Shown here: positions 37,292 to 45,214 of the stretch, piece after piece
How the letters are laid out: each line of letters starts with the position of its first letter
How positions within the stretch are numbered: position 1 is the first letter of the stretch
Source: Amycolatopsis coloradensis
GTDB taxonomy: Bacteria > Actinomycetota > Actinomycetes > Mycobacteriales > Pseudonocardiaceae
Direction: 5' to 3'
NCBI RefSeq assembly: GCF_001953865.1
Contig: NZ_MQUQ01000010.1
Coordinates: forward strand, 158,435 to 222,434
Length of the DNA: 64,000 nt
The notes under the pieces: generated by a model
Databases searched by the model: none
Seen by the model: the letters and a program-made list of their open reading frames with translations, nothing else
Told to the model about the DNA's origin: nothing
Translations under genes and position numbers: made by a program

Positions 37292-37600
37292 CGTTCGCGG
37301 TCCCTGCCGGCGGGTTTCCGCTCTGGTGCGAAAGTCTCGCCGTCCGGTGGGGATGGGTGCCAGGCTGTTCCCGTGTCTAATCCGGCAGGAACCCGACTAC
37401 GCGCAAGACGGCAACGGGGGAGACAACAGTTGCCCGTTGTGGCGGATCGTGCGCTGAAACTCAGCCCAGCAGCGCGGCGTCGCGGACCACCGTGGTGTGC
37501 CGTGAACCGCGGCCGCCGAAATGCTGAGCCGGTCGGCGAGTTCGAACCCGAGCCCGCCGGTCCAGTGTGCCGGTAGCCGGATCCACGGCACCGCGACGGC
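37292..37600. other. Gap without a recognisable gene
   Basis: Open frames here lack coding character. A hairpin with arms CAACGGG/CCCGTTG lies at 37412-37439. Confidence 0.5.
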
Positions 37601-37939
37601 TTATTCGGCGGTGCGGAGTTCGTTGTTCTGGCGCCGGGACTCATAAAGCTGGTCTTCGAGGGAGACGATGCGGCAGGCGGCGTCGACAGCCGTGCCTTGG
37701 TCGACCAGTTCCCGCACGCGTCCGGCGATGCGCAGCTGGTGCCGGGAGTAGCGGCGGTGTCCGCCTGCCGAGCGTTGCGGTATGATCAGACCGGCTTCGT
37801 CGAGGCTGCGCAGGAAGTTCTGGGTGGCACCCAGCATCTCCGCGGCCCGGCCCATCGTGTACGCGGGGTAGTGGTCGTCGTCGAACTTGTCGGCCCCGCC
37901 CGAAACGGAAGCAGGGGTTTCGCGCTGGTCAGGAATCAT
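37601..37939 (-). CDS. MerR-like helix-turn-helix regulator
   Basis: A 112-residue protein with a winged helix of MerR type: YPAYTMGRAAEMLGATQNFLRSLDEAGLIIPQRSAGGHRRYSRHQLRIAGRVRELVDQG, followed by a helix (DAACRIVSLEDQLYESRRQN) suited to dimerisation. The N-terminal 25 residues are disordered. Similar short proteins are widespread in actinomycetes with no known effector. GGAGG sits 4 bases before the ATG. The 5' leader contains the perfect hairpin at 37958-37993. Confidence 0.85.
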   Translation of the reverse strand: MIPDQRETPASVSGGADKFDDDHYPAYTMGRAAEMLGATQNFLRSLDEAGLIIPQRSAGGHRRYSRHQLRIAGRVRELVDQGTAVDAACRIVSLEDQLYESRRQNNELRTAE

Positions 37940-37957
37940 TCCACCTCCACATCACAA

Positions 37958-37993
37958 GGGACCCCGGGCGCCATGTGCGGCGCCCGGGGTCCC
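37958..37993. terminator. Perfect 15-bp hairpin before the MerR-like gene
   Basis: Arms GGGACCCCGGGCGCC (37958-37972) and its exact complement (37979-37993), loop ATGTGC. It ends 19 bases before the MerR-like start, so it is either part of that gene's leader or the terminator of something upstream. No T-run follows. Confidence 0.6.
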
Positions 37994-38733
37994 AGGGGTT
38001 GGGTTTCACCATTGTCTACCGGCCGTGAGGCCGATGTCGTGCATCCGCAGTGTCCGTCCGAGAGGCGGACGATGCGGAGATCGCTGATTCGTAACCGAGA
38101 ACCACCTTCCAATCCGATGACCCTGCGGTACCCGCGCGGCACTATTGCCCAGCCGCTGCGGGCGATCCAATGATGTTCCCGTTCCCTTCTATCCTGTGTT
38201 TTTCTCTTACCGGGTACTGCCTGTACTGCGACTTTCGCGGACATCACCGGCTGGAACCCTTTCACTGATCGGTCCCAGCACGCGTCACGCCGCTGGTCAC
38301 TGCCCGGAGCCCCGTCGAAAATCGGCTCCGGGCACCTGACCGGTCCTGCATCAACTACGTGCAACTGCTTACTGCTCTTGCGAACTGCGTACTTCCGTTA
38401 CTGCACTACCTTGCCGGGACCGGCCTTGCTGCTCGCGTCTTCACTTCTCGATCCCGGTACTTCTCCGGTCACCAGCCGAAACCTGTTCACCGATTGGCTT
38501 CGTCCTGCCTGACCGCCTTGTCTCACTTCGCGGGTAGTTCCGTCATCTCCCGCGCCTGCTAGACGTTGTCTCTCTCGGTACGAGAAGAACACTACACACA
38601 CCCGGTGTCGAATGTCTACCCCCGTCACCATAGATTTGCTCCTGTCGTGGCGTGGAGGGACAACCGGTGCGGCAGATCCGCAGGTCACTGCGGGGAGGCG
38701 ACGGACGACATCACTCGAAAGGGCAAGGCTGGG
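37994..38733. other. 740-base region with no convincing gene
   Basis: GC is visibly lower than around it, and frames on both strands lack homology or codon bias. It holds an 11-bp perfect hairpin at 38301-38311/38324-38334 (TGCCCGGAGCC arms, 12-base loop). Confidence 0.5.
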
Positions 38734-38985
38734 ATGACCGACCCGACCGCACGGCAGGACCCGTTCGGCCTGATCGGGGTGCGCGACCACCGGGAGTACG
38801 TCGACGCCCTCAAACGCTTGACCGAGCAGGGCCGCCGCGAACGCTGTGTCGCGCTGCTGTCGCAGACCGAGGCTCACGTCGTGGCGGAATTGCTGGGCCA
38901 GTACGCCCTCCAGCACCCCTCCGGACATCTCAATCAGCTCGCCGCCACCCTCTCGGCGCGCCTCTACAGCCGCCTCGGCGCCTGA
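38734..38985 (+). CDS. Small conserved-looking protein, unknown
   Basis: An 83-residue soluble protein: MTDPTARQDPFGLIGVRDHREYVDALKRLTEQGRRERCVALLSQTEAH and a helical tail. Codon use is typical of the genome from this ATG onward and atypical before it, which sets the start. AAAGGG lies 15 bases upstream. No family assigned. Confidence 0.6.
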   Translation: MTDPTARQDPFGLIGVRDHREYVDALKRLTEQGRRERCVALLSQTEAHVVAELLGQYALQHPSGHLNQLAATLSARLYSRLGA

Positions 38986-39067
38986 ACGCACAGGGAAACG
39001 CGCTGGGCTGGCGACCTGGACGCCGGGTTCGCCTGCTGGTCGGTACCCGAGCAACAGCCGCGCCTTG

Positions 39068-39466
39068 TCAGCGTTCCGCTCGCGGAGGCCGGTTTGAGGC
39101 TTCAAGGGCTTCGTCGACGGTGTGATAGAGCCGCAGCACGACGTCGAGGCCGGTCACTTCGATGGGCCGGATCACCGTGCTGTTGGAGTCCACGGCGATC
39201 CGGAGTGATTTCCCGTGTGTTTCCGCGTACCTGTCGGTGGTGATCAGGGTGGCGAGGCCTGCGGAGTCGAGAAAGTCCACTCTGGTCAGATCCAGAACGC
39301 AGGCATCGGCGGTGCCGTCGATAGCCGTGATGAGCGCCGCGCGTAGTTTCGGCGCCGCCTCGGTGTCGACTTCGCCGGTTACCGCGAGCACGACGTTCCC
39401 GTTCACGACACGGCTGACGATGCCCAGGTCGGGTGGCGGCGGCTCGGCCTGGGACGGTTGACTCAC
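39068..39466 (-). CDS. STAS-domain anti-sigma factor antagonist
   Basis: A 132-residue STAS protein: VVNGNVVLAVTGEVDTEAAPKLRAAL then ACVLDLTRVDFLDSAGLATLITTDRYA, with the phosphorylatable Ser in FLDSAGL. Such proteins release sigma factors by binding a cognate anti-sigma kinase. GTG 39466 is a reasonable start but has no strong ribosome site, and the frame is open upstream. An RsbW-like gene lies 80 bases away on the same strand and is the obvious partner. Confidence 0.82.
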   Translation of the reverse strand: MSQPSQAEPPPPDLGIVSRVVNGNVVLAVTGEVDTEAAPKLRAALITAIDGTADACVLDLTRVDFLDSAGLATLITTDRYAETHGKSLRIAVDSNSTVIRPIEVTGLDVVLRLYHTVDEALEASNRPPRAER

Positions 39467-39546
39467 AACGGTCGACCGTACCGGACCGGCGACGCTGGCA
39501 AAGGGGTCGCCGGTCCGGATTCCACCCGGTCCGGTGCCGCGCACGG

Positions 39547-40014
39547 TCAGTCCTCGCTGTGCCAATCGCGTGCCGAGGCCAGGTGCGGCGCGTGACCGCT
39601 GCTTCCCTCTTGGTGCAACGCGAGTTCGACCCACACCGTCTTGTGATCGACATAGTTTTCGACGCCCCAAGCGGAGGAGAGCCGGTCGATCAGCAGCAAT
39701 CCACGTCCGCCGGAACCGTCCGGGGTCCGTCGCCGCGGTTGACGTGGCGACGCGTCATCGACCTCGATCCGCAGGTACCGGCCCTGTTCCGCGAGGCTGA
39801 GGCGGCAAGCGCGGGGTGCGGCACCGTGCCGGTGGGCGTTGCTGACCAGTTCGTCGGTCACCAGAACCGCGTCGTCCACGATGAGCCCCCGGTAGCGGCG
39901 GAGCACCTCGCGGACGCCATGCCGGACGTCCCTGGTGGCGATCGTGCCCAGGTCGTAGGTCACGGCGCCCGGATTCGCCTCATTGCGGTTACTGATTTCC
40001 GGCTGTGTCGACAT
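39547..40014 (-). CDS. RsbW-like ATP-binding anti-sigma regulatory protein
   Basis: A 155-residue HATPase_c_2 protein: VLRRYRGLIVDDAVLVTDELVSNAHRHG (N-box with Asn), LRIEVDDASPRQP (G1 box Asp) and GSGGRGLLLIDRLSSAWG. Actinomycetes have many copies that act as anti-sigma kinases or in other partner switches. It precedes the STAS gene on the same strand. No sigma-B-type gene is adjacent. Confidence 0.85.
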   Translation of the reverse strand: MSTQPEISNRNEANPGAVTYDLGTIATRDVRHGVREVLRRYRGLIVDDAVLVTDELVSNAHRHGAAPRACRLSLAEQGRYLRIEVDDASPRQPRRRTPDGSGGRGLLLIDRLSSAWGVENYVDHKTVWVELALHQEGSSGHAPHLASARDWHSED

Positions 40015-40146
40015 CCGTCCCACCCGCCTCGTCAAGACGCTCGATTGCAAACATCGCGCACTTGTACCGGTACCCCATGGTGAACAACGGCAAACTCCAA
40101 GGTCGGACGCGTCACCCAACGATGCTCACGGGTGAGGAGTCCGGCG

Positions 40147-40346
40147 TCAGGCGCTGCGGGACCGGCGGCCATGACTGGGGGCACGGAGGGCGGCGTGGTG
40201 GCGGAGGGTGAACTGGACGACGTCGACGAGTAGATCTGCCGTTTTCCCTTACGGCGGGCGCGGACGAGGCCGGCCAGTTTGAGTTTGCCGAGGTGCTGGC
40301 TGGTGGTGGCAACGGTTTGCCCGGTTTAGGTGGCGAGGGTGCCGAC
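40147..40346 (-). pseudogene. ArsR family regulator fragment
   Basis: The minus strand reads a winged helix TGQTVATTSQHLGKLKLAGLVRARRKGKRQIY, interrupted before it by an in-frame TAA and after it by a one-base shift to VDVVQFTLRHHAALRAP. The N-terminal part is missing. It marks the left side of the decayed accessory region. Confidence 0.75.
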
Positions 40347-40430
40347 ATGATATGCAGGCGGAGGCGGCCGAGAGAGGCCCGAAGGTCGCCGCAGTGTCTC
40401 GCACTCAATGGCGCAAACCCCGGCACCGCG

Positions 40431-40550
40431 ATGATATTCCAGTCCTTCGCCCTGATGGGCCTCGACGGGCTGGTCCGCGAATCCGGCCTGCTGCTGATGG
40501 ACGAACCGTTCTCCGCGCTCGACGTGCGGACCGCCGAGAAGCCCGGGGTT
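40431..40550 (+). pseudogene. ABC transporter ATPase fragment (nitrate/sulfonate type)
   Basis: MIFQSFALM is a Q-loop and LLLMDEPFSALDVRTAE a Walker B and D-loop; the 100 or so residues that should lie between, including the signature motif, are deleted. It resembles NitT/TauT-type ATPases. Remnant only. Confidence 0.75.
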
Positions 40551-40583
40551 CACGGCTCAGGTTACGTTCGTGAGTTGCTGATG

Positions 40584-40605
40584 ACTCTTGGTCTACACCA
40601 AGAGT
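40584..40605. terminator. Hairpin after the ABC fragment
   Basis: ACTCTTGGT and ACCAAGAGT arms of 9 bases with a CTAC loop. Possibly a remnant terminator. Confidence 0.5.
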
Positions 40606-41451
40606 AGCGAGATGGTGGCCCGGAGGTAGTAGCCGGTGCTAACGTTTTGATCGTCTACTGACATCCAGCTGTGACTTACGAGACTGCGGCTCGATGGCAT
40701 GGATCCTGGAGGGAGATGTTGGTGCGGACGGTTGTCGTAAGTTTTGGGGTGCGCGGAACAGTGTGGTCGAAGTGAGGCCACCCGGCGGTCCCGACTGGAA
40801 TTGAGTGTGGGTACGGCGCGTTCTTGGCGTGCCAGCCGAACTCCGCGCGCCTGGACGCCTATCGAGTGCCATGGCCGCAGGAGTGGGACTTCTTCACCGG
40901 ATTGAGTAAGGACTCGGTTGTCGCATACCGGGACCGGAGACGACGGTCGGCTCAGCCGGTTGCACGAGCGTCAGGTCGGGGTTCGGCAGCTCGCCGGAGT
41001 GAACCGTGAATACGACCTGCACAAGAACGAGACCTGGCAGATCGCTCGCCGGGTTCCGGGTCTCTACTGGAAGGAATGCGGAGAAAGGGACGAGGCGCGA
41101 TGTGAGACGGTGCCAGAACCTGCTCTGGTGTACCAACTGGAGAACCTGTCCGGGCACCCTCGCCTCTGCGGAAGGTCTGTGATCGGAGTCGAGCGTGCGG
41201 TCTCTTCGGCTGGCGGGCGAGCACGGGACGGTCCGCTGGTAGCCCATCGGGTCGTCGCGCCGGATCTATCATGTGGCAACTGACCGGTCTGCGACGCAGA
41301 CTTGCCCTGGCAAAACCGCCGCACAGTTGAGTGTTCTCCTTTTCCATGCGGACACGCGACAGGGCAGCAGAAATCGGAGCGATGCTGCTTGCCACGCTCA
41401 AGGTGATGGTTCCTGCATGGTCGAAAGGACAAGCTCTATACGTCTTAGCTC
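40606..41451. other. 846-base degenerate region
   Basis: No frame on either strand shows coding bias or a recognisable domain. Base composition is lower in GC than neighbouring genes, consistent with decayed foreign DNA. Confidence 0.5.
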
Positions 41452-41754
41452 TTGAAGCGCAGTACCGCTTTCCTTTTGCCGGTACGGTTCTTTCTCGAAC
41501 CTGCGTTCACTTCGGGATGGCCGTCAGGCTTGGCGACGTGGGGTGTGATCGCCGTGCGGTACTTCATGGCTATCTGGATCATCGTGCTGGCACCGCACCT
41601 GGCAATGGGGTTGCTCCTTGAATTGCCCGGTTCCGCCCTGGTGATGATCGCACTGCTGCTCTGTGCGGCTTCTCGTCGTGGACGGCCGACGTTGTCGGAG
41701 GACTTGGGTCGCGCCAGCGAAAGGCGGGACGTTGAAAAAGGAGTGTATGTGTGA
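41452..41754 (+). CDS. Possible small hydrophobic protein
   Basis: A TTG-initiated frame of 100 codons encoding two hydrophobic stretches (VIAVRYFMAIWIIVLAPHLAMGLLL and ALVMIALLLCA) and a charged tail. The stop overlaps the start of the acetyltransferase gene (GTGTGA), which would allow coupling. No good ribosome site for the TTG; an internal GTG or the ATG at about 41566 could be the real start. Homology not recognised. Confidence 0.35.
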   Translation: MKRSTAFLLPVRFFLEPAFTSGWPSGLATWGVIAVRYFMAIWIIVLAPHLAMGLLLELPGSALVMIALLLCAASRRGRPTLSEDLGRASERRDVEKGVYV

Positions 41755-42782
41755 CAAGAGATCTGAGAATCGAGCGTTTTGACCCCGCCGCTGCCACAGA
41801 GGCCGACTTCGTCGCCTATCACGGCGTGATGGCCGCGAGTCAGGCAGTCGATCGGCCAGGCGAACCTCCGCTCCCTTTCGGAGAATTGGTCACGCGGATG
41901 ACGAGGCCTCAGTCGGGCATGGGAGCGACCGCATACTGGGTCAGCCGCCGCGACGGCGAAGTCGTGGGATTCGCCGAGGTGTACTTTCTCGAAGCGGAGA
42001 ACAGTGATATCGGACAGACTGACGTGAGGGTTCATCCTGCTCATCGGCGCCAGGGGATCGGTGTGGCGCTCTTGCGTGCGCTGGTGCCGGAGTTCAAGCT
42101 CCAAGGCCGCCGACTTGTCGAAAGTTGGGAAGTGGCCGAGGGGACCACGGGGCAGGGCTGGGCCGAGGCGCTGGGCTTTCGGCCGGTTTGGACTATTGCG
42201 AGACAAGTGCTGGTGATCGCCGAAGCAGACAAGGAATTGTGGGATGTGGCCGTGCCTGCCGGCTACCGGCTCTCGCAGTGGGTAGGTTCCGTGCCTGAGG
42301 ATCTCGCCGATTCCTATGCTGTGGCACGCGGAGCGATGCAGGACGCCCCGTTGGGGAAGTCGGAATATCGGCTGTCAGAGTGGTCGGTTTCGCGAGTTAG
42401 AGCCTATGAAGCCGAGTTGCGGTCGCATGGGCTCGTGCAACGAGTGGTGGCTGCGGTACATGAGACGTCCGGAGCCATCGCCGGATTTACCGAGTTGTGT
42501 GTGAATTCGCGACGTCCGGGCTGGGGCTATCAGCGTGACACCGCGGTACTGGCCTCCCATCGAGGCAACGGCCTGGGCCGCTGTATCAAGGCGCGTATGG
42601 CGCGGTGGGTGTCGGCTGATCACCCCGAGGTGGATCGGATCAGCACAACGACCGGCGCCGAGAACGTGCACATGATCCGAGTGAATCAGGCGATCGGGTA
42701 CACGACATTGCGTTATCTGATCGCTGTCCAGCAAGAACTTTCCTCAGTAGAAACCGCCCTGGCAAACCGCGCCGAGATTTGA
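41751..42782 (+). CDS. Tandem GNAT acetyltransferase
   Basis: A 343-residue protein with two GNAT folds. The first carries acetyl-CoA motif VHPAHRRQGIGVALLRALV (about 92-110); the second has AVLASHRGNGLGRCIKARM (about 263-281) with the Q/R-x-x-G-x-G/A pattern partly kept. Relatives include mycothiol synthase-like and antibiotic N-acetyltransferases; the substrate is unknown. GTG 41751 follows AAAAGGAG with good spacing. Codon use is slightly less GC-biased than core genes, in keeping with the island. Confidence 0.87.
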   Translation: MTRDLRIERFDPAAATEADFVAYHGVMAASQAVDRPGEPPLPFGELVTRMTRPQSGMGATAYWVSRRDGEVVGFAEVYFLEAENSDIGQTDVRVHPAHRRQGIGVALLRALVPEFKLQGRRLVESWEVAEGTTGQGWAEALGFRPVWTIARQVLVIAEADKELWDVAVPAGYRLSQWVGSVPEDLADSYAVARGAMQDAPLGKSEYRLSEWSVSRVRAYEAELRSHGLVQRVVAAVHETSGAIAGFTELCVNSRRPGWGYQRDTAVLASHRGNGLGRCIKARMARWVSADHPEVDRISTTTGAENVHMIRVNQAIGYTTLRYLIAVQQELSSVETALANRAEI

Positions 42783-42803
42783 TCTGCGCACCGAGGGATG
42801 TCT

Positions 42804-42926
42804 TCAACCAGTCGTCGCGAACGTGTTGATTGTGTTGTCCAAGTATCCTTGCCTGGCCTCGGCGGGTGTGAGACTGCCGAGGCGGAGTCGGGGGCGGCGG
42901 TTAAGTTCGCTGGCGACGCGGCGGTA
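42804..42926 (-). mobile_element. Transposase C-terminal fragment (IS30-like)
   Basis: The minus strand reads YRRVASELNRRPRLRLGSLTPAEAR and ends at a TGA, the typical tail of IS30-type DDE transposases (LN-x-RPR-x-x-LG-x-x-TPAE). Nothing upstream on that strand restores the rest. No inverted repeats are evident. Confidence 0.65.
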
Positions 42927-42977
42927 GCAAGCTATTCTTGTTCTCGTCGAGGTCGCGTTGCCAGGGGTGCGTGCGGG

Positions 42978-43280
42978 TCACGGGAGCGGGCCGAGGGCAA
43001 CATGCCTACCGTCCCATACTTGTGCGTTCTGCGAGCCTGCCCCTCCGAAGTACTCGGCCTCGATGTAGGCCACAGGACCGTCCGTCGAACAATCGGCCAG
43101 CTTGCGGAATCCGCTGGGCCGGGGTGCGCCGGCGATGGTGACCGCATCGAAGAGTGCGTCGGTCATGGGGAGCAGTGACAGGTGCTGTGCGAGCGGCACG
43201 ATGTGTGCATCGTCGGTAACACCGATCAGCTTGCTTAGTGGTGGATGGGTGGCGACGACGGCTTGCAGGTAGTACCCCAT
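42978..43280 (-). pseudogene. Truncated conserved hypothetical protein
   Basis: A 100-residue frame starting MGYYLQAVVATHPPLSKL, with IVPLAQHLSLLPMTDALFD and GPVAYIEAEYFGGAGSQNAQVW. It resembles the N-terminal half of a streptomycete family of about 190 residues but stops at ALGPLP, next to the transposase fragment. Loss of the C-terminal half through the insertion is likely; a genuinely short member cannot be excluded. Confidence 0.55.
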
Positions 43281-43449
43281 GTCCTCATTCTTGCTGGGTC
43301 GCTGGTCTTGCCGGACGGTAAGGCGGCTGTAGAGACCGTCGGCCTCGCCCAGGGCTGATAGAGAATGGCGTGGACTGAGGTCGAAGGGCGACGCTGGTCG
43401 GCTGGCGGCGACCGGGCGGGGTGGGGACGTTAGTAGGTAGTCTTCGCCC

Positions 43450-44148
43450 ATGAGCCGCGCCCGGCAGACAGTGACGCTCACCGCTGACTTGGTCATCCTG
43501 ACCATTCGAGACGGTGTGCTGTGTGTGCTGCTCGTGGAGCGGAAGAATGAGCCGTTCCGGGGCCGCATGGCGTTGCCGGGTGGATTCCTGCGTGGTGACG
43601 AGTCGCTGGAGGAGACCGCTGCGCGTGAGTTGGCCGAGGAGACGGGTCTCGATGCCGAGGCGTTGAAGCTGGAGCAGGTGGGCGTGTACTCCGCGCCGGA
43701 TCGGGATCCCAGGCGTCCGCGGGTGGTAACTTGCGCCTACCTTGCTATCGCACCGAACCTGCCGGTGCCGGTCGCCGGGTCAGACGCACGAGCCGCCCAG
43801 TGGCTGCCAGTCGTCGAGGCCGTTGATGTGGGCCTGGCCTTCGACCATGATCGTATCCTGGCCGATGCGGTGGAGCTGGCGCGTACGTTGCTGCAGTTCA
43901 GTACCATCGCCACGGCCTTCTGTGGCCCTGAGTTCACCATCGCCGACCTGCGCGAGGTCTACGAGGCCGTGTGGGGTGTCGTGCTGGACAAGCCGAACTT
44001 CCACCGCAAAGTCACCGATGCCGACGGCTTTGTCGTGCCTACCGGCGGCAAGCGGCCTTCCCTCACTGGCAGGCCCGCTGCCCTCTATCGCGCGGGCGAG
44101 GCGGCTGAGCTGGTTCCCCCGATGATGCGGTCGCGCTTCGGGGCGTGA
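43450..44148 (+). CDS. Nudix hydrolase with winged helix (NrtR-like regulator)
   Basis: A 232-residue protein: Nudix domain (about 8-145) with an intact Nudix box GFLRGDESLEETAARELAEETGL, then a winged helix (about 150-225: FTIADLREVYEAVWGVVLDKPNFHRKV). This is the NrtR architecture: repressors of NAD metabolism that bind ADP-ribose. Many NrtR proteins have lost the catalytic residues, whereas here the box is complete, so hydrolysis of ADP-ribose or related nucleotides is possible. No NAD gene is adjacent. Confidence 0.88.
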   Translation: MSRARQTVTLTADLVILTIRDGVLCVLLVERKNEPFRGRMALPGGFLRGDESLEETAARELAEETGLDAEALKLEQVGVYSAPDRDPRRPRVVTCAYLAIAPNLPVPVAGSDARAAQWLPVVEAVDVGLAFDHDRILADAVELARTLLQFSTIATAFCGPEFTIADLREVYEAVWGVVLDKPNFHRKVTDADGFVVPTGGKRPSLTGRPAALYRAGEAAELVPPMMRSRFGA

Positions 44149-44338
44149 CACAGTTTTTGTCATGATGACTATTGGCTCTGTTTAGGGCTTGCCCTACTCG
44201 TCAGTTCGTTTCACTCTGACAATAAGCGTGGTTGTGAGACCTCGGTCCGGCGCGGGTGTCAGGCCACGTCGATCTCGTCGGACGCCTCGTGGGGGAGTCC
44301 GTTCCTGAATCACCCTGACCGTGTTGGAGTGAGAGCCA

Positions 44339-45214
44339 GTGAATGTGATCATGACTGCGCTGCCCGTGGAACATGCGGCCGTGCTGGAGCACCTTGTGGA
44401 CGTGCGCCCGCATCGGCACAGGTCAGGCACAGTGTTCGATGTCGGAACAGTCGCGGGTCACCCGGGACACCGCGTCGCGGTGGTGGAGACCGGCGCGGGC
44501 ACCACCACCGCTGCAGCACTCACCGAACGTGCCAATGCCGAGTTCACCCCTGCGGCCATGGTGTTCGTCGGCGTCGCGGGAGGGCTGCGCGACTGGCTCA
44601 TGATCGGCGACGTAGTCGTGGCCACCAAGATCTACTCCTATCAGGGCGGTCGCAGCGAGGACGACGAATTCCTGGTGCGCCCCTCCGCTTGGTCTGTCTC
44701 GCACCGGCTCGACCAAGAGGCGCGGAGGTTGCCGCGTGGCGACGCTTGGCACTCGTTTCTGCCTGACCAGGTGGAGGGCGGCGCTCCAGCGGTTCACTTC
44801 GAAGCCGTCGCGGTGGGCGACGTCGTCCTCAACTCCCGTGTCTCCGAACTGGCCCAGAGGCTGCACAAGTCGTACAACGACGCCGTAGCCGTCGACATGG
44901 AGAGCTCCGGCTTCGCGCACGCGGCTCATCTTGGCGACCAGGTCCGCGCCGTGGCGGTGCGCGGTATCAGCGATTTCGCAGACGGTCGCAAGGCCACGGC
45001 GGACCGCGAAGGTGGACAGTTGCTCGCGGCTCGCAACGCGGCGGCATTCGCGATCGCACTGATCACAGCCCTCGAACCCGATGATGACGCTGCCGGAGGC
45101 AATGAGCCACCGCCGTCTCCGGTCCCCACCATTCGCAACAAGAACATCGCGCGGGACAACGCCCGGGTAGGGCAGCAGAACGGCGTCAACTTCGGCTCCT
45201 TCCGGGGTTTCTGA
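44339..45214 (+). CDS. PNP/MTAN-type nucleosidase effector with C-terminal signalling motif
   Basis: A 291-residue protein. Residues 1-245 form a nucleoside phosphorylase/MTA-SAH nucleosidase domain with VGVAGGLRDWLMIGDVVVA, the active-site VDMESSGF and RGISDFADG. A proline-rich spacer leads to residues 267-283, NKNIARDNARVGQQNGV, which closely match residues 12-28 of the next protein. Related nucleosidase domains serve as effectors in bacterial antiphage systems, some cleaving ATP. GTG 44339 lies 10 bases after GGAG; an ATG at 44351 is possible. It overlaps the next gene by one base (TGATG). Confidence 0.85.
   Translation: MNVIMTALPVEHAAVLEHLVDVRPHRHRSGTVFDVGTVAGHPGHRVAVVETGAGTTTAAALTERANAEFTPAAMVFVGVAGGLRDWLMIGDVVVATKIYSYQGGRSEDDEFLVRPSAWSVSHRLDQEARRLPRGDAWHSFLPDQVEGGAPAVHFEAVAVGDVVLNSRVSELAQRLHKSYNDAVAVDMESSGFAHAAHLGDQVRAVAVRGISDFADGRKATADREGGQLLAARNAAAFAIALITALEPDDDAAGGNEPPPSPVPTIRNKNIARDNARVGQQNGVNFGSFRGF

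Noticed and set aside
38398..39105. 235-codon minus-strand frame
   Set aside because: Covers the small gene at 38734 in antisense and low-GC noncoding DNA; no domain or ribosome site.
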